A DNA stretch of 64,000 nt from assembly GCA_021399435.1 (NCBI GenBank), contig JAJTUP010000122.1:62001-126000 (forward strand), given 5' to 3'. Positions 54,485 through 64,000 of this stretch are shown piece after piece. The stretch is from Diaporthe sp. PMI_573 (Eukaryota > Ascomycota > Sordariomycetes > Diaporthales > Diaporthaceae). The translations under genes and the position numbers were made by a program. Position 1 is the first letter of the stretch; each line of letters begins with the position of its first letter. Under the pieces are notes generated by a model. The model saw nothing but the letters and a program-made list of their open reading frames with translations. It did not search any database and had not been told where the DNA came from.

Positions 54485-56939
54485 CTATGTCGTCCCAAGT
54501 GAGCCGGACGGACGTGGCTCCTCGAATCCATCATCGTAGCCGGCATAGGGTTCGCCTTCCTGTGCAGCGGGCCAAGACTCTTCTTGAACATCGAGACCAC
54601 CGGTGCCTGTGCCAATTAAAGCGTAACTCGAAGTGAAGCTTGTCACAACGCTTTCCTGTGTCCCTGCGGCTGAGTCGAAGAACGCGGCTTCTTGGCTTTC
54701 GTCCTCGTCGTACCGTAGAAACCCGGAGGAGGCGGGTTCCATGTCGGCACCGTGAGGGTAGTTGTCATCGTGTTGCGAGGTGGTCGCATGGGATGACTTT
54801 GTCTGCAAGATGCTGTTCGCGGAAGCATCCAGGGATGACGAAGAGCGAGTCGACCTACGACCCTCCCCAGCGAATCGTGGATGTGTTGGAGCGTAGGATG
54901 ATCCTGCGGGGCCGCGGTTGTTGTGGCGATGGGAGCTCGGCGGATGATCGTACGAATGCCGGGTCTCGTGGCTGTGTGTCTCCTGCGGCTCTGCGGCGAG
55001 GTCCAAAGACACGGGCGCCCAAGACTGGTCCTGATCAGACCCTGGACTGAGAGTACCGGGAAGTGAAGGCCCGTCACCGGCGTCTTCGGGTATGTAGTCG
55101 CCAATGCCGACGGAGCTCTGCTGATGGTGGCGGGACGGTTGGCCGCCACGAGTGCCTTGTGAGGCTGTCTCATCGAATTCCCGGTAAGGCCCGTCTGCCG
55201 CACGTCTTTGGCCCTTCGCATTGTCGGATCTGCTGTTTCTTCGCGACGACGACTTGGGCTTCTTGCCGTTGCTGCTCGCCGAACCAGCAGGCGGTGGCTG
55301 GCGAGACTTCGCCGCTTGGGAAGTTCTCTTCCTGCCCTCCTCCAGAAGGCTGTCCAGGGAGTCCCGAATCTCGTTGAGCCGTTTGTGCTTCCCCCAGTCG
55401 ATGATGTTGCGGACGTACTTGCGGAACTCGATGTAATCTGCCGGTTTCTGAAGCAAGAAACTCTCGACATTCGCCATGTAGTAGGCCAGTTCGTTGTGCT
55501 TCCACGAGACGTGGAGTCGCGCCTCTGTGCCGCTCATAGCGATGGAGAATGCGGCACTGTCAATTGGCTTGATATTGTCGCTCTTGCAGCCCCTCAACTG
55601 GTCGTTCAGGCGTTCAGCAATCTTGACACAGGACGTTGATCCCCCAAGGCATTGGTTTGTAGCTACCCATAAACTCCCAGCTCCAGAGGGTCCGTCGCTC
55701 TTGAATTCGATGACGAAGAACGGGTAGATCAAGCTTTGGTTATTAGCCACCATCCCAGTCCCCATCGAGATCAGTTGGGACTGTTGTCGAGGAAATGCCG
55801 CATGCCGGTTGTAGCCATAGAGCATGTCGGGCACGGGGGTGCTGACTTTCAGCGAGGGATCGCTGCTGGGCACGGCGTGCTTGGCCATCGGCTGTCTGTC
55901 GCTGCGTTTGAGGGTGTCGGAAGCTCCAGGTTTAGGGAATATCTTGCCCCTGAAGTAGTCTTCGACCTCAGGTTCTCCGGTGCCCATCCAGAGCGCATTT
56001 AACTCATCATCCTGCCGTACTTGATCCAGTGACGGGTCTGGAGAATCACGGTCCTGGCGAACGTATTCAACAAGATCGGCAATATCCTCGGGGAACTGCT
56101 CGTTAAGGGGACGTATGTAGATGTTGTTTGCAGCCAAGTTCATGTCCCGATAAAGCGGATCCTCGACGAGACTCCTTCCTGACCGCCGGGAACTTGAGGC
56201 ATCCGACGGCGCAACCGAGCCGGTGCCTGCGCAATACGAACGAGTTCCGGTAGAGGAGGGCGTCGGCGGCACGACAAATCCGTCGGCATCCCGTGTGTTA
56301 CCCATCTCCGGCGCCGATCTCGTGAGCTGTCTCGAAACGGGGTCGTCGTCGGAACGGTGAAGATGGCTATCTGACCGGCAGCGTTTTTTTCGGTCGGATC
56401 CGACAGACTCGAGCCAGTCGGACACGAAGGTGTGGAGAGATTCGGGGCGGGAATGTAGATGGACTGGGTCGACGAAGCCCTTGAGGAACGAGGCGGGCCG
56501 CTTGGGAGGCCTAGGCTCTGGCTGTTGTAGAGTCGTCTGTGCGATCTCCTCTGTTACCAATTGACTTGCGCCAGGGAACGTCCGCATACCTTGTCTGTCT
56601 GTCCTGCTTTCTCGACTCCAGGCTGTTGTGCGTCTGTTCGCGTCAATCGGGCCTTCTTTGCCGGCAACGGATTGCTCTCGGATGTCGCGTCTAGCTGCCT
56701 CTTCGCCGTCGGCACGGGCGATGCGTCTCGGGCGAGGTGTCCGTTCGCTGGGGCCTGCTCTCGGTGGCTCCGCGGAAGTTCTGTACCTGATGAGTTAACA
56801 ATCGTCCGCTTCCGCGACACAATGTTGATGACTGACCTGAACCCTTGTCTGCAGCAGCGTTCAGCAGCTTTTCTTGCAAGGCCGTGGATGGTTTCGCACG
56901 GGAGCGGCGAGTCCAGGCCTTGGTAATTCTACCGCTCAT
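54485..56939 (-). CDS. DUF7924-type protein with PD-(D/E)XK-like motif, 783 aa
   Basis: Exons 56939-56837, 56786-56590 and 56536-54485; introns of 50 nt (GTCAGT...CATCAG) and 53 nt (GTATGC...GCACAG), all in frame. The N-terminus is basic (MSGRITKAWTRRSRAKPSTA, NPLPAKKARLTRTD). The folded core is at about residues 330-500: PDMLYGYNRHAAFPRQQSQL, YPFFVIEFKSDG (Glu377, Lys379), LWVATNQCLGGSTSCVKIAE and EFRKYVRNIIDWGKHKRLNE. I recall this as the fungal DUF7924 family. The E-x-K after a hydrophobic strand resembles the core of PD-(D/E)XK nucleases, so a nuclease-like fold is plausible but unproven. The last 280 residues are disordered. Such genes are often found near mobile elements in fungi. Confidence 0.75.
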
Positions 56940-57198
56940 GGCACTGTCGGGGGGAGGAAGGATAGGTCTTCTATCGGCGCGTCAGGCTGGCCGATAGAAT
57001 GGCCTGCTGAGCTCGTGGGTTTCGTCGCATGTGTTGCAGAGAAGTGATGACCGTTTTAAGTCGGGCGCTACAAATGCTGCTAAGGCAGCAAAGTTGTCGG
57101 GGAGGATAGGATTGATTGGCTGGCGGTGGCTGCCTGCGGGGTATGTCCGACGACCCACCTAGCAACGGTTGCGCTTCGGGCCCCTACTCGCCATTGTT

Positions 57199-57807
57199 TT
57201 AGGCTAGGTTCGCCCAGCCGTGAGTCATTCGAGCCGATAGCCAACCAACGAGGACCGTGGTGCACATTGATGCAGTTATCACGCCCATCATAAAGCCAGT
57301 TTCGTCAAAGTTATATAGGTCGTCGTCTAGGACCCCATACTTGACCATCATGTTGCGGAGCAGCCGGAACCAGTTACCAATGACCTCTGGATCTTCGCAG
57401 AGGGCCCTCTGATAGTCATAAGACCGATTAAACTTGGTCTTCAAGGCTGGTTGTGCATCCACGAAGCGTCGAGCCCAGCGCTTACCGACAGGCTTGCCAT
57501 CACGCGATGCCAGCAGGAGGTTGGCCATATCTTCCACACCAGAAAGTCGCATTGGAAAACCTCGTGCATCTTGGTCGATGATAAGTTGGACAAGCACTTG
57601 TTCTTCAATTGGTTCAAGTTTGTGTTTGTTGACGCGTGATTCCTCGCGACTAGGTTGGTGGTTCATTCTCCTGCGCAGTGTAGTTTCGGGGATATTAAAG
57701 ATTCGTGCAGCTTGGGCGGCACTTAAGGGTTTTTTGCGATTTGTTTTGGACTTCTCAATAGCCTGTAGGGCTAGAAGGATCTTATCTTCTTTGGAATAAA
57801 TTGGCAT
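57199..57807 (-). pseudogene. Fot1/pogo-type transposase, 5' fragment
   Basis: MPIYSKEDKILLALQAIEKS opens a psq-type helix-turn-helix (AAQAARIFNIPETTLRRRMN), then a CENP-B-type domain (LSGVEDMANLLLASRDGKPV, GKRWARRFVDAQPALKTKFN), then the first catalytic motif YNFDETGFMMGVITASM. Family similarity stops right after this, so two thirds of the DDE domain are missing. It is a different, diverged family member from the intact element at 59786. Confidence 0.85.
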
Positions 57808-58144
57808 GATAGAGGCTGAGTTCTAGCGTGTTAAATAGTTAAGTAGGTGGAATGATGCGAGATTGACGCGAAAAACTGGGACGCGATCTGCACCAAAAAC
57901 AGACCCTTCCACCAAAAGTTTAATTGTCAGATGTGACGGGTGCTTTGGGTTAGGTGCCTGAGGCATCAATGGTTGAATCATGACAAAACCAGCCCCCTTA
58001 CGGGTGGGGTCCCACCAAAAGAACCAAGACAAGACATCATCACAATACACCCAGTTACCACCCCATCAATTGGACCATAATTACACGTCCCACATACCTA
58101 AAAGGGTGATAATCTGACAAGAACACCAACATCACCGCCACAAA
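57808..58144. other. probable 5' flank of the Fot1-type fragment
   Basis: No gene. It probably includes the non-coding 5' part of the degraded element; I could not locate a terminal repeat. Confidence 0.35.
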
Positions 58145-58354
58145 TTGTCGCCAACCAGCACTTTCCAACCCTCCTTCTTTCTAAAACTCTTCAATAATAG
58201 ATACGATACCTATAAGGACCTGAAGGCTGATTTAGACAAGGCCATGAGCGCTGCTGGTTGGCTAACGGTATCCTATAGTACGAAGCCTAAGCAGCGGCGA
58301 GGGCGCCAAAGAAACGCAGGACGAGATCGTCGCCGTAATGCCCGGCTTTATTGA
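58145..58354 (+). pseudogene. short gene fragment, possibly of transposon origin
   Basis: The stretch FNNRYDTYKDLKADLDKAMS with AAGWLTVSYSTKPKQRRGR resembles the start of FAR1/MULE-type fungal transposases as I remember them. It is only about 50 residues long, so the assignment is weak. Confidence 0.25.
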
Positions 58355-58450
58355 CTTACTATTTGACTAGATGGCAGTCGGTGTAATCACCTTAACTATT
58401 TGTATGGCGAACCCTAGTGTTTTTTAATTCGGGCACAGGGGGCGGCATGA

Positions 58451-59193
58451 TTAGTCAGAAAAAGGTGCGCGGCATCCGATTTCGGGTGCGCGAATATCCG
58501 CTTTCTTTGGGAAACCGTTCCTTCTCTTCCCACGCTGCATATTCCCTCCATGCTCCTCGTCTTTGTGTCGCGTCTCGAACGTCTCTTTATCCGTTGCTGC
58601 GGTAAAATTTAGGTTTCGCCTCTTGGCCACAGGCTCCTCAGCGTCACCTCTGTCTACTTGGCTGAACTTTCGCTTCCTAGGTGGCCTTTGAGCTAATAAC
58701 TCAGCCTGACACAACACCCCATCTCGGGGTGGTATCAGCTCCCCGCTTTGAGGACCAGAATGATATAGGGCCGCCTTGATGTTCAACATCGGCGTGCGCA
58801 CTGTTAACATGAGCGAACTTGTTATAAGCGATTTCACAGCTATGGTAGGTATCCTTGCCCGTCTGCATGCTTTGCTCAACAGATTTCTAGCGCCAGTCTC
58901 CGTCTCATATCAAGGAGAACACTAAGAATGCCCCTGCCCCCTCTGCCTCTTTCCCTCTCATCCACTGTTCCTGGTCGCCCTCAATCGGCGCGCTGATGGC
59001 GGCGTTTCGCTGGTGCCGACGCAGGCTCAGTCCCGCTCCCATCCGCGTCTTCGTCTTCGTCCCGCGCGCGTTTCGCTGGCGCTGACGCACGCTGGCGCCT
59101 CTGTCTCTTCTTGCTCGACTTTGGCGACTTCTTGCTGTGCGTATTGCTGTTCTTGTTGCCATCAGAGCTCGCGCGCCTCTCCAGGTCGGCCAT
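58451..59193 (-). other. possible small basic nuclear-type coding remnants
   Basis: Two minus frames with similar character: MADLERRASSDGNKNSNTHS with twice SAPAKR (59193-58981), and a frame with RPPRKRKFSQVDRGDAEEPV and AKRRN (58879-58451). Splice signals linking them were not found. Confidence 0.25.
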
Positions 59194-59785
59194 GCGCTCT
59201 TATAGTAAATAATTCAACAGAAGCCCAGGGGTCATTCCTCCGGCACGGGCTGCAACAGTCATCACTGATTCAGGTGCGCTTAGCACTCACATACCTGTCT
59301 TCAGAATGCCACCGATGTTGCACAGGCTGGTTTGAACCTCTTCTCACCCTAGACCCTCCGATGCCCATTGCCCAGAGTGGATTCGATATGCCGCCTGTTC
59401 AGGGCCGATATGCGAGTGTGAGAAGCTGCCGTCGGGAAGGGTCTCCCGTGGATGTTGGCCAGCGAAGCGAAGGTGGGAGATCGGGTGGATCACGATCAGG
59501 AGAATCGAGATCGGGGAGCCCCGCTGCGCAAGGCACGGGATATCAAAAGCTCGACCTGAGTTGACGGAATTATAGATTTTGATCATTCTACCACGCCAGC
59601 AACAGCCGCTTGGGCGTGGATAGATCCTTTGCAGGATAAGGCACGCAAAGCGATGGGCTCGTCACCACTGTCTGGTAACATGTTCCGATGAAGCCGAGAA
59701 AATGATGTAAGTCAGCTTGGACGAGGCTAGAAAGAATCACATACCGATGAAAACTTAAAATCACTTTATATTAAACAAAACATTA

Positions 59786-59832
59786 ACGTCCCCGGCCCGG
59801 CTTCCGCCCCCCCCCTGATTCCGCCCCCCCCC
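59786..59832 (+). repeat. pogo-type element left terminal inverted repeat
   Basis: ACGTCCCCGGCCCGGCTTCC followed by two C8-C9 runs separated by TGATTCCG; mirrored at the right end. Confidence 0.85.
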
Positions 59833-59870
59833 ACATCCGCGTTCACGCGTGTACGCGTCTGCCCCCACCC

Positions 59871-59877
59871 TATATAA
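59871..59877 (+). promoter_or_regulatory. TATA box of the transposase gene
   Basis: TATATAA lies 71 nt before the chosen ATG at 59948, inside the element, so the transposase has its own promoter. Confidence 0.55.
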
Positions 59878-59947
59878 ACTCAACCATATCTTTCCGAGAG
59901 AATTTTTTCTGGTCACCAAACTTCTTCCAAGCATCAACCTAGTCATC

Positions 59948-61588
59948 ATGAAGCCCTATGGGGAAGCCGAGATCCATGACGCCCTTGTTGCGTGCAGGGA
60001 TGGAATGCCCGTCAAGCAGGCTTGCAGGACCTGGCATATCCCCCGTTCCACACTTCGCGATCGCCTCGCCGGCGCGCAAAGTCAGCGCGTTTCTCACGAA
60101 CCTCAGAGGCCTCTTTCTGATGATCAGGAGGATCGATTGGCCCTATTCCTTATCAACCAAAGCAGCTTGGGCCATGCGTTAACTCGCTGGGAAACGAGGG
60201 CTCTGGCAGCCCGAATGGCCTCGTCGGGGAAGGAGGTCGCTCCTCTCGGAAGGAAGTGGCTGAGGGCCTTCCTCCTTCGTCACCCTATCCTCCAAAGCCG
60301 TAAGTACCAGCGCGTTGAGGCTAAACGGCTAAGGGCAGCTACCAAAAAGAACGTTGGGTCGTGGTTTGACTTCATGCAGTTGCCTATCGTGAAGGCAATT
60401 AAGCCGGCCAACCGATGGAATGCCGACGAGGGCGGGCTGATGGAGGGCAAGTCCGAGAAGGCGCTCACGATCGGCTATTCGGAAGGAAGCCAGCTTCTTC
60501 AGAAGGACTTTAATTCGAGAGCGTGGACCTCCTTCCTTGAGTGTATCTCCGCCACGGGCAAGTTCCTCGTCCCACTCGTTATTTTTAAGGGACTCAGCAT
60601 TCAGCAGCAGTGGTTTCCTATCGCCCTTGAAGATCACGAGGGCTGGCAGTTCACGGCGACGAAGAAGGGGTGGATGGAGGAACCTATTGCTATCCACTGG
60701 CTTCGGAAGGTCTTCCTTCCTCAAACAGTACCAGAGGACCCATTAGAATGGCGCCTTCTCGTAATCGATGGGCACCATACACATACAACGGTCGAGTTTA
60801 TGTGGGAATGCTTCTCGAATAAGGTGTATATCGTTTTTTTGCCCGCCCATACTTCGCATATGCTGCAACCGCTCGATGTGGCGATCTTCGGCCCTCTAAA
60901 GCTCGCATTTAAGAAGCATCTCGATCACCAGGGAGGGCACGATTCGTCAACAGTCGTGGCAAAGAAACGGTTTCTTTATTGCTATCACAAGGCTCGAATT
61001 AACACTTTAACGGAAGCAAATATACGTTCTGGCTGGCGGGCGACTGGTCTCTGGCCAGTGTCTAAGCATAGGGCACTCGGAAGCCACTTTATCGCCGATA
61101 ATCGCGAGAAGGAAGCGAGATCGTTGGAATCTGGCGGTACCAATAGCTCCAGCAGCCATTTCTGCACTGATAAGTGTTTTTGTCGGCCTCGAGGGACCAT
61201 TTTTGCGACCCCTAAGCGATCTCAAGACCTAAGGGGTATGGTGGCTCGGTATGCCCGTCAGAAGAATCTCAGCCCCACATCACGACTCCTCTTCAGGAAA
61301 ATCCTCAAAAGTTGGGACCAGATAGACGTCGATCTGACGATGTCCTCACAAAAAGCCCGAGAGTTGGAAGCCCAGATTGAAGCCAGTAGGGTAGTCCGAA
61401 GGAAGAAGGTTCAACTTGACCCGAATGAACTTTTCGCCGATATCGAGGCCATTCGGAGGACTCAGATTGAAGCGGGGGTGGTATCAGAAGAAAGCGACGC
61501 TTCAGAAGAGTCGGAAACACCATCGGAAGCGAGGTCAACTATCGTGGTGGCGGCGTCGTCGGCGACGAGGCGAAGGGGGCGGTCGTGA
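59948..61588 (+). CDS. Fot1/pogo-type transposase, 546 aa
   Basis: I chose the ATG at 59948 (MKPYGEAEIHDALVACRDGM), which follows a TATA box; the frame is open from 59849. A psq-type helix-turn-helix (VKQACRTWHIPRSTLRDRLA) is followed by a CENP-B-type domain (LTRWETRALAARMASSGKEV, RKWLRAFLLRHPILQSR). The DDE domain has all three acidic positions: NRWNADEGGLMEG, LLVIDGHHTH and HTSHMLQPLDVAIFGPLK, giving a DDD triad as in pogo/Fot1. A Cys-rich patch (CTDKCFCRP) and an acidic Ser/Glu tail ending RRRGRS follow. It should cut and paste the element into TA sites. No defects are visible. Confidence 0.92.
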   Translation: MKPYGEAEIHDALVACRDGMPVKQACRTWHIPRSTLRDRLAGAQSQRVSHEPQRPLSDDQEDRLALFLINQSSLGHALTRWETRALAARMASSGKEVAPLGRKWLRAFLLRHPILQSRKYQRVEAKRLRAATKKNVGSWFDFMQLPIVKAIKPANRWNADEGGLMEGKSEKALTIGYSEGSQLLQKDFNSRAWTSFLECISATGKFLVPLVIFKGLSIQQQWFPIALEDHEGWQFTATKKGWMEEPIAIHWLRKVFLPQTVPEDPLEWRLLVIDGHHTHTTVEFMWECFSNKVYIVFLPAHTSHMLQPLDVAIFGPLKLAFKKHLDHQGGHDSSTVVAKKRFLYCYHKARINTLTEANIRSGWRATGLWPVSKHRALGSHFIADNREKEARSLESGGTNSSSSHFCTDKCFCRPRGTIFATPKRSQDLRGMVARYARQKNLSPTSRLLFRKILKSWDQIDVDLTMSSQKARELEAQIEASRVVRRKKVQLDPNELFADIEAIRRTQIEAGVVSEESDASEESETPSEARSTIVVAASSATRRRGRS

Positions 61589-61589
61589 G

Positions 61590-61636
61590 GGAAGGGGGCG
61601 GAATCAGGGGGGGGGCGGAAGCCGGGCCGGGGACGT
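61590..61636 (-). repeat. pogo-type element right terminal inverted repeat
   Basis: Mirror of 59786-59832: G runs, then GGAAGCCGGGCCGGGGACGT, followed by the TA duplication. Confidence 0.85.
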
Positions 61637-62209
61637 TAAGGTGCATGTCTCGCAAGATGCTACAGGCCTACCCCCGAGAGGTTCTGATAGCATCCAAGTA
61701 TCTCGAAGACACAGTGAAGCGAGCAGGCCTTCAGATGAATAGTGTTCTGAAAAAAGTTGAGTTAGGTCCAGCGGGGTCTTCTGTATGACCAGATAGTATT
61801 GTATTCTAATATCTACTCTACCAAAATCAATTTTGTTTGAAGTACTACTATTGTTAGACGTGATGGGTTTCCGGGAACATCAGAATGGGGTTGAATGTTT
61901 TTGCAGCTGTATCGTTTTCATCTACCCATAACAACTCATTGTATGTGGCAGTTTCTGAATTATCTCCGTCGGTCTCGTTGTGCACACCATCCGCGACGCG
62001 CAGACGAAGGGCAGAGTACCGCGATTGGTCGGAGCTGTGGAGCTGGAGCCGGATCCGCTGCCGCCGGCGCGAGAAGGGGGGCCGATTGGGCCGTAGGTGG
62101 GCGGCTGGAAAGAGGCTGCGGGAGTGATGGGTCAGTGACAGGCTCTAGCAGTAGAGGTAGGACTTCGTGATGAGACAGAGAAGAGAAGAAAAGCTGGGGA
62201 AGATGAAAG
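61637..62209. other. intergenic; no supported gene
   Basis: A short frame after the element (MSRKMLQAYPREVLIASKYL, ending at 61788) could be the tail of a gene interrupted by the transposon, but no matching 5' part was found left of 59786. Confidence 0.35.
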
Positions 62210-62660
62210 TTACTCACCGAACGTGCAAACTTGGTACGCACTGCCACGACCGCTCCCGTTGAAGCCCACACTGCCCACTCGGCCAAGGACACTGCTGCCG
62301 CCGCGAATGGTCGGGAATGGAGAAGTGGGACTTCCCTGGACACCAGCTTCACCAACGTGGCCAGAGCCGGAACGCCAGTTGGATGACACTGCAGCACCGC
62401 TGAGGCCACTTCCCATGCTGGTACTTACACCCAGACTTGCGAAGCCGGCACGTCCGGCATTGAGGTTGACTCGGCGTTCGTCAATGGCCAAGGGACGCTG
62501 CTAGTCCAGTGCCTGCTTCTTCCACCAAGCCGGGTATCCGTGGAAGAGGCCCAGCTTCTCTTGGGTCTCCCTATCGTGCTTAAACGGATCATCAGCCAGC
62601 GGGTCTTCCGCCAAGTGATGCCTTTTAGTCTTGAATGGGCTTTTCTTTTTTTACGTACGT
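62210..62660 (-). pseudogene. gene fragment interrupted by one in-frame TAG
   Basis: Reading from about 62640 leftward gives KSPFKTKRHHLAEDPLADDP, HDRETQEKLGLFHGYPAWWK, KKQALD, a TAG near 62500, then QRPLAIDERRVNLNAGRAGF and a Gly/Ser-rich end at 62210. Both sides are clearly protein-like in one frame, so the stop looks secondary. The upstream side ends at an (ACGT)n tract with no start codon. I do not recognise the family; a small unrecognised intron is the alternative. Confidence 0.5.
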
Positions 62661-62665
62661 ACGTA
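62652..62665. repeat. (ACGT)n microsatellite
   Basis: TACGTACGTACGTA, a self-complementary tract at the upstream edge of the broken gene fragment. Confidence 0.8.
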
Positions 62666-64000
62666 GTAGAGTATTAACAATATTTTGGACTGTGTGTTGG
62701 TAACTTGCTTGGCTATATAGGTAGCAGGAAAGGGTAGATCCCCATGCAATAGGCTTGGTGAGATGTTGTGGCTTTGGAAGTCATTGACTAACAGTCGGGT
62801 TTAATTTTCTTTTTGCAGCCTTCAAGTAAAAGCAAGGATGGGTCGTTTGCTTCTGTTATACGACACTTTGAAGAGATATTGTCCGTAATGGGCAGTTGAG
62901 GGAATCGTCAGATTGCACCGTCTGCGTGCCAAAGCCATCGCATCAAAGGCAAAGGGCCGGACGTGGGCGGAATTCCTGGGCCAGACAATGCTTCCGACTG
63001 GTCAAATCAGAGATAAAGATGTTTTAAGGCAGATAGGTATTTCACAAACACTCTTCACACACCTTATTTCAAAGGCATGCTTAAGTAATGACCAACCTCA
63101 CGCGGTCCTAGTTATGCTTTATATATTGTGTGGATAGCTTCTTCGAAGCTCACAAGAGCCATTCTTTTAGATATGGTACTGTGTAGGCTGGTTGGGTGCG
63201 ACGAGGTCACGTGACACCCTTTATGGAGAACGTCTTTCTGTTTATGGAAAGGCGCAAGTGCGTCACGTGGTCCAGCCGGCAGTTACGTTGATGAAAGAAA
63301 TCTGAAAAGAACATCAAGAAGGAACCCCTCTCCGCTCCGAGAGCGGCGCTCGCCTCCTGCTTAAATCAAATTTAATCTGAGTTTCTTCTAAAGCTGACCC
63401 GTTTCTTTTTCGGGCGGGACGCTTTTCCTTCGTTCTTCGCTGGTCGGTGATTTCTCTTCTTCGGCGGGACGTGTTCTGACGACGAGAACTTGGCTGTGGC
63501 GGCTCCCAAACATGGTCACGGCGACGCTCACGACGAGAACTTCGCCGTGGCGGCTCCCGAACATGGTCACGGCGACGCTGTCGTCAAGGAGTTTGCTGTG
63601 TTGTTACCAAAAATTGGCCTCCTGATCGTCATGAGTCGAGTGTCTTCTTCAAAGAGTTGGCGCCGAATCGGGTTGTTTTCACGATTACGGTTATAGCAGG
63701 CTGTGCTGAATTGGGAATTATTATTTGAGAGTGGAACACCAGCACGGGCAATGGTACCGGCATAGTGGTGCTGTTAATGAAGAGTTCCTTACGGAGATAT
63801 CTGAATTGGGCCTTAGACTATAATTTTTTTGGGTTAGCTTTGGTATGTATTTACAGAGGCATGTGATGAACTATAACCTATGTACACCTGTTCGGATAAG
63901 CTGACATGACCGAGAACCTCCCAGGCGAGATAGGCTGCATAGTGAGGGTGATTAGTCAGATTGATCTCAGAAACAACAGTTACTCCTCCTTCGCCGAAGT
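62666..64000. other. right edge, no supported complete gene
   Basis: A 74-residue plus frame (62913-63137; SKAKGRTWAEFLGQTMLPTG) is probably a fragment. A coding-looking tandem repeat lies at 63481-63582. No domain is recognised. Confidence 0.4.
63481..63582 (+). repeat. 51-nt tandem repeat, two copies
   Basis: Units 63481-63531 and 63532-63582 encode DENLAVAAPKHGHGDAH and DENFAVAAPEHGHGDAV in one open frame, followed by a weaker third start (VKEFAVLLPK). Neither a start codon nor a signal peptide is visible just upstream. Confidence 0.75.

Larger units (their letters stand above)
59786..61636 (+). mobile_element. Fot1/pogo-type DNA transposon, 1851 bp, apparently intact
   Basis: The ends are ACGTCCCCGGCCCGGCTTCC at 59786 and its inverse GGAAGCCGGGCCGGGGACGT ending at 61636, extending inward as an imperfect inverted repeat of about 45 bp rich in C/G runs. 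TA dinucleotides flank both ends (59784-59785 and 61637-61638), the family's target duplication. One uninterrupted transposase gene fills the interior. No stops or frameshifts are seen, so the copy may be young. Confidence 0.9.

Noticed and set aside
63481..63600. Ribosomal-peptide (RiPP) precursor of the dikaritin type
   Set aside because: No signal peptide, no Lys-Arg cleavage sites and no accompanying DUF3328-type or protease genes in view.

Overview
The window reads as nuclear DNA of a filamentous ascomycete, most likely a Sordariomycete. The evidence is many short introns (about 47-80 nt) with GTRNGT-type donors and CTRAC/CTAAC-type branch sites, a Zn2Cys6 regulator, an Est1-type protein, ZZ-finger and kinase genes, fungal Fot1/pogo and hAT transposons, a DUF3435 tyrosine recombinase, and the intergenic palindrome TACCTAGGTA. 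I rebuilt gene models by hand from splice signals and frame continuity; no alignment or search was run.

Left part (1-27.7 kb). A 5'-truncated gene with proline-rich repeats (1-2286) faces an unknown two-exon gene (2279-3086, minus). Then come two diverged paralogs of one unknown family (4223-4831 and 8046-8848). Each is followed by one copy of a nearly identical ~230 bp block carrying a promoter and the first 27 codons of a further gene. That gene is complete at 9963-10830 and only a stump at 6708-6962. After a long gene-poor gap come conserved genes: a 1173-aa Zn2Cys6 regulator (13718-17519), a 762-aa Est1/SMG7-type protein (18227-20645), a GNAT-like acetyltransferase (22157-23162), a helical-repeat protein (23300-25111, minus) and a decayed gene (26363-27653).

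Middle part (29.3-48.6 kb). A ZZ-finger protein whose C-terminal Myb/SANT-like domain is cut by one in-frame TAG, an FHA-like/protein-kinase gene, and a basic nuclear-type protein form a compact cluster, the last two sharing a divergent promoter. Next are a three-exon gene with a CC/H-type motif, a tubby/LURP-like gene, two divergent unknown genes and a DUF3716-like remnant. A degenerate minisatellite sharing one core occurs at 34.9-35.3 kb and again inverted at 44.2-44.4 kb. At 44704-48102 (minus) lies a five-exon gene for a 1034-aa DUF3435 tyrosine-recombinase-type protein with about six C2H2 fingers, the family that includes Starship captains. Its upstream side abuts a truncated hAT transposon near 48.6 kb. 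A Starship-type element running leftward from there is the leading hypothesis for a notable system here.

Right part (48.6-64 kb). A transposon-rich zone holds the truncated hAT copy, a second degenerate hAT with perfect 19-bp terminal inverted repeats but no matching target duplication, a PPP-type phosphatase gene whose ATG is 4 bp past that hAT's end, a DUF7924-type gene (54485-56939, minus), a Fot1/pogo fragment, an apparently intact 1851-bp pogo-type element with TA duplications and an open 546-aa transposase (59786-61636), a gene fragment with an in-frame TAG, and short tandem repeats.
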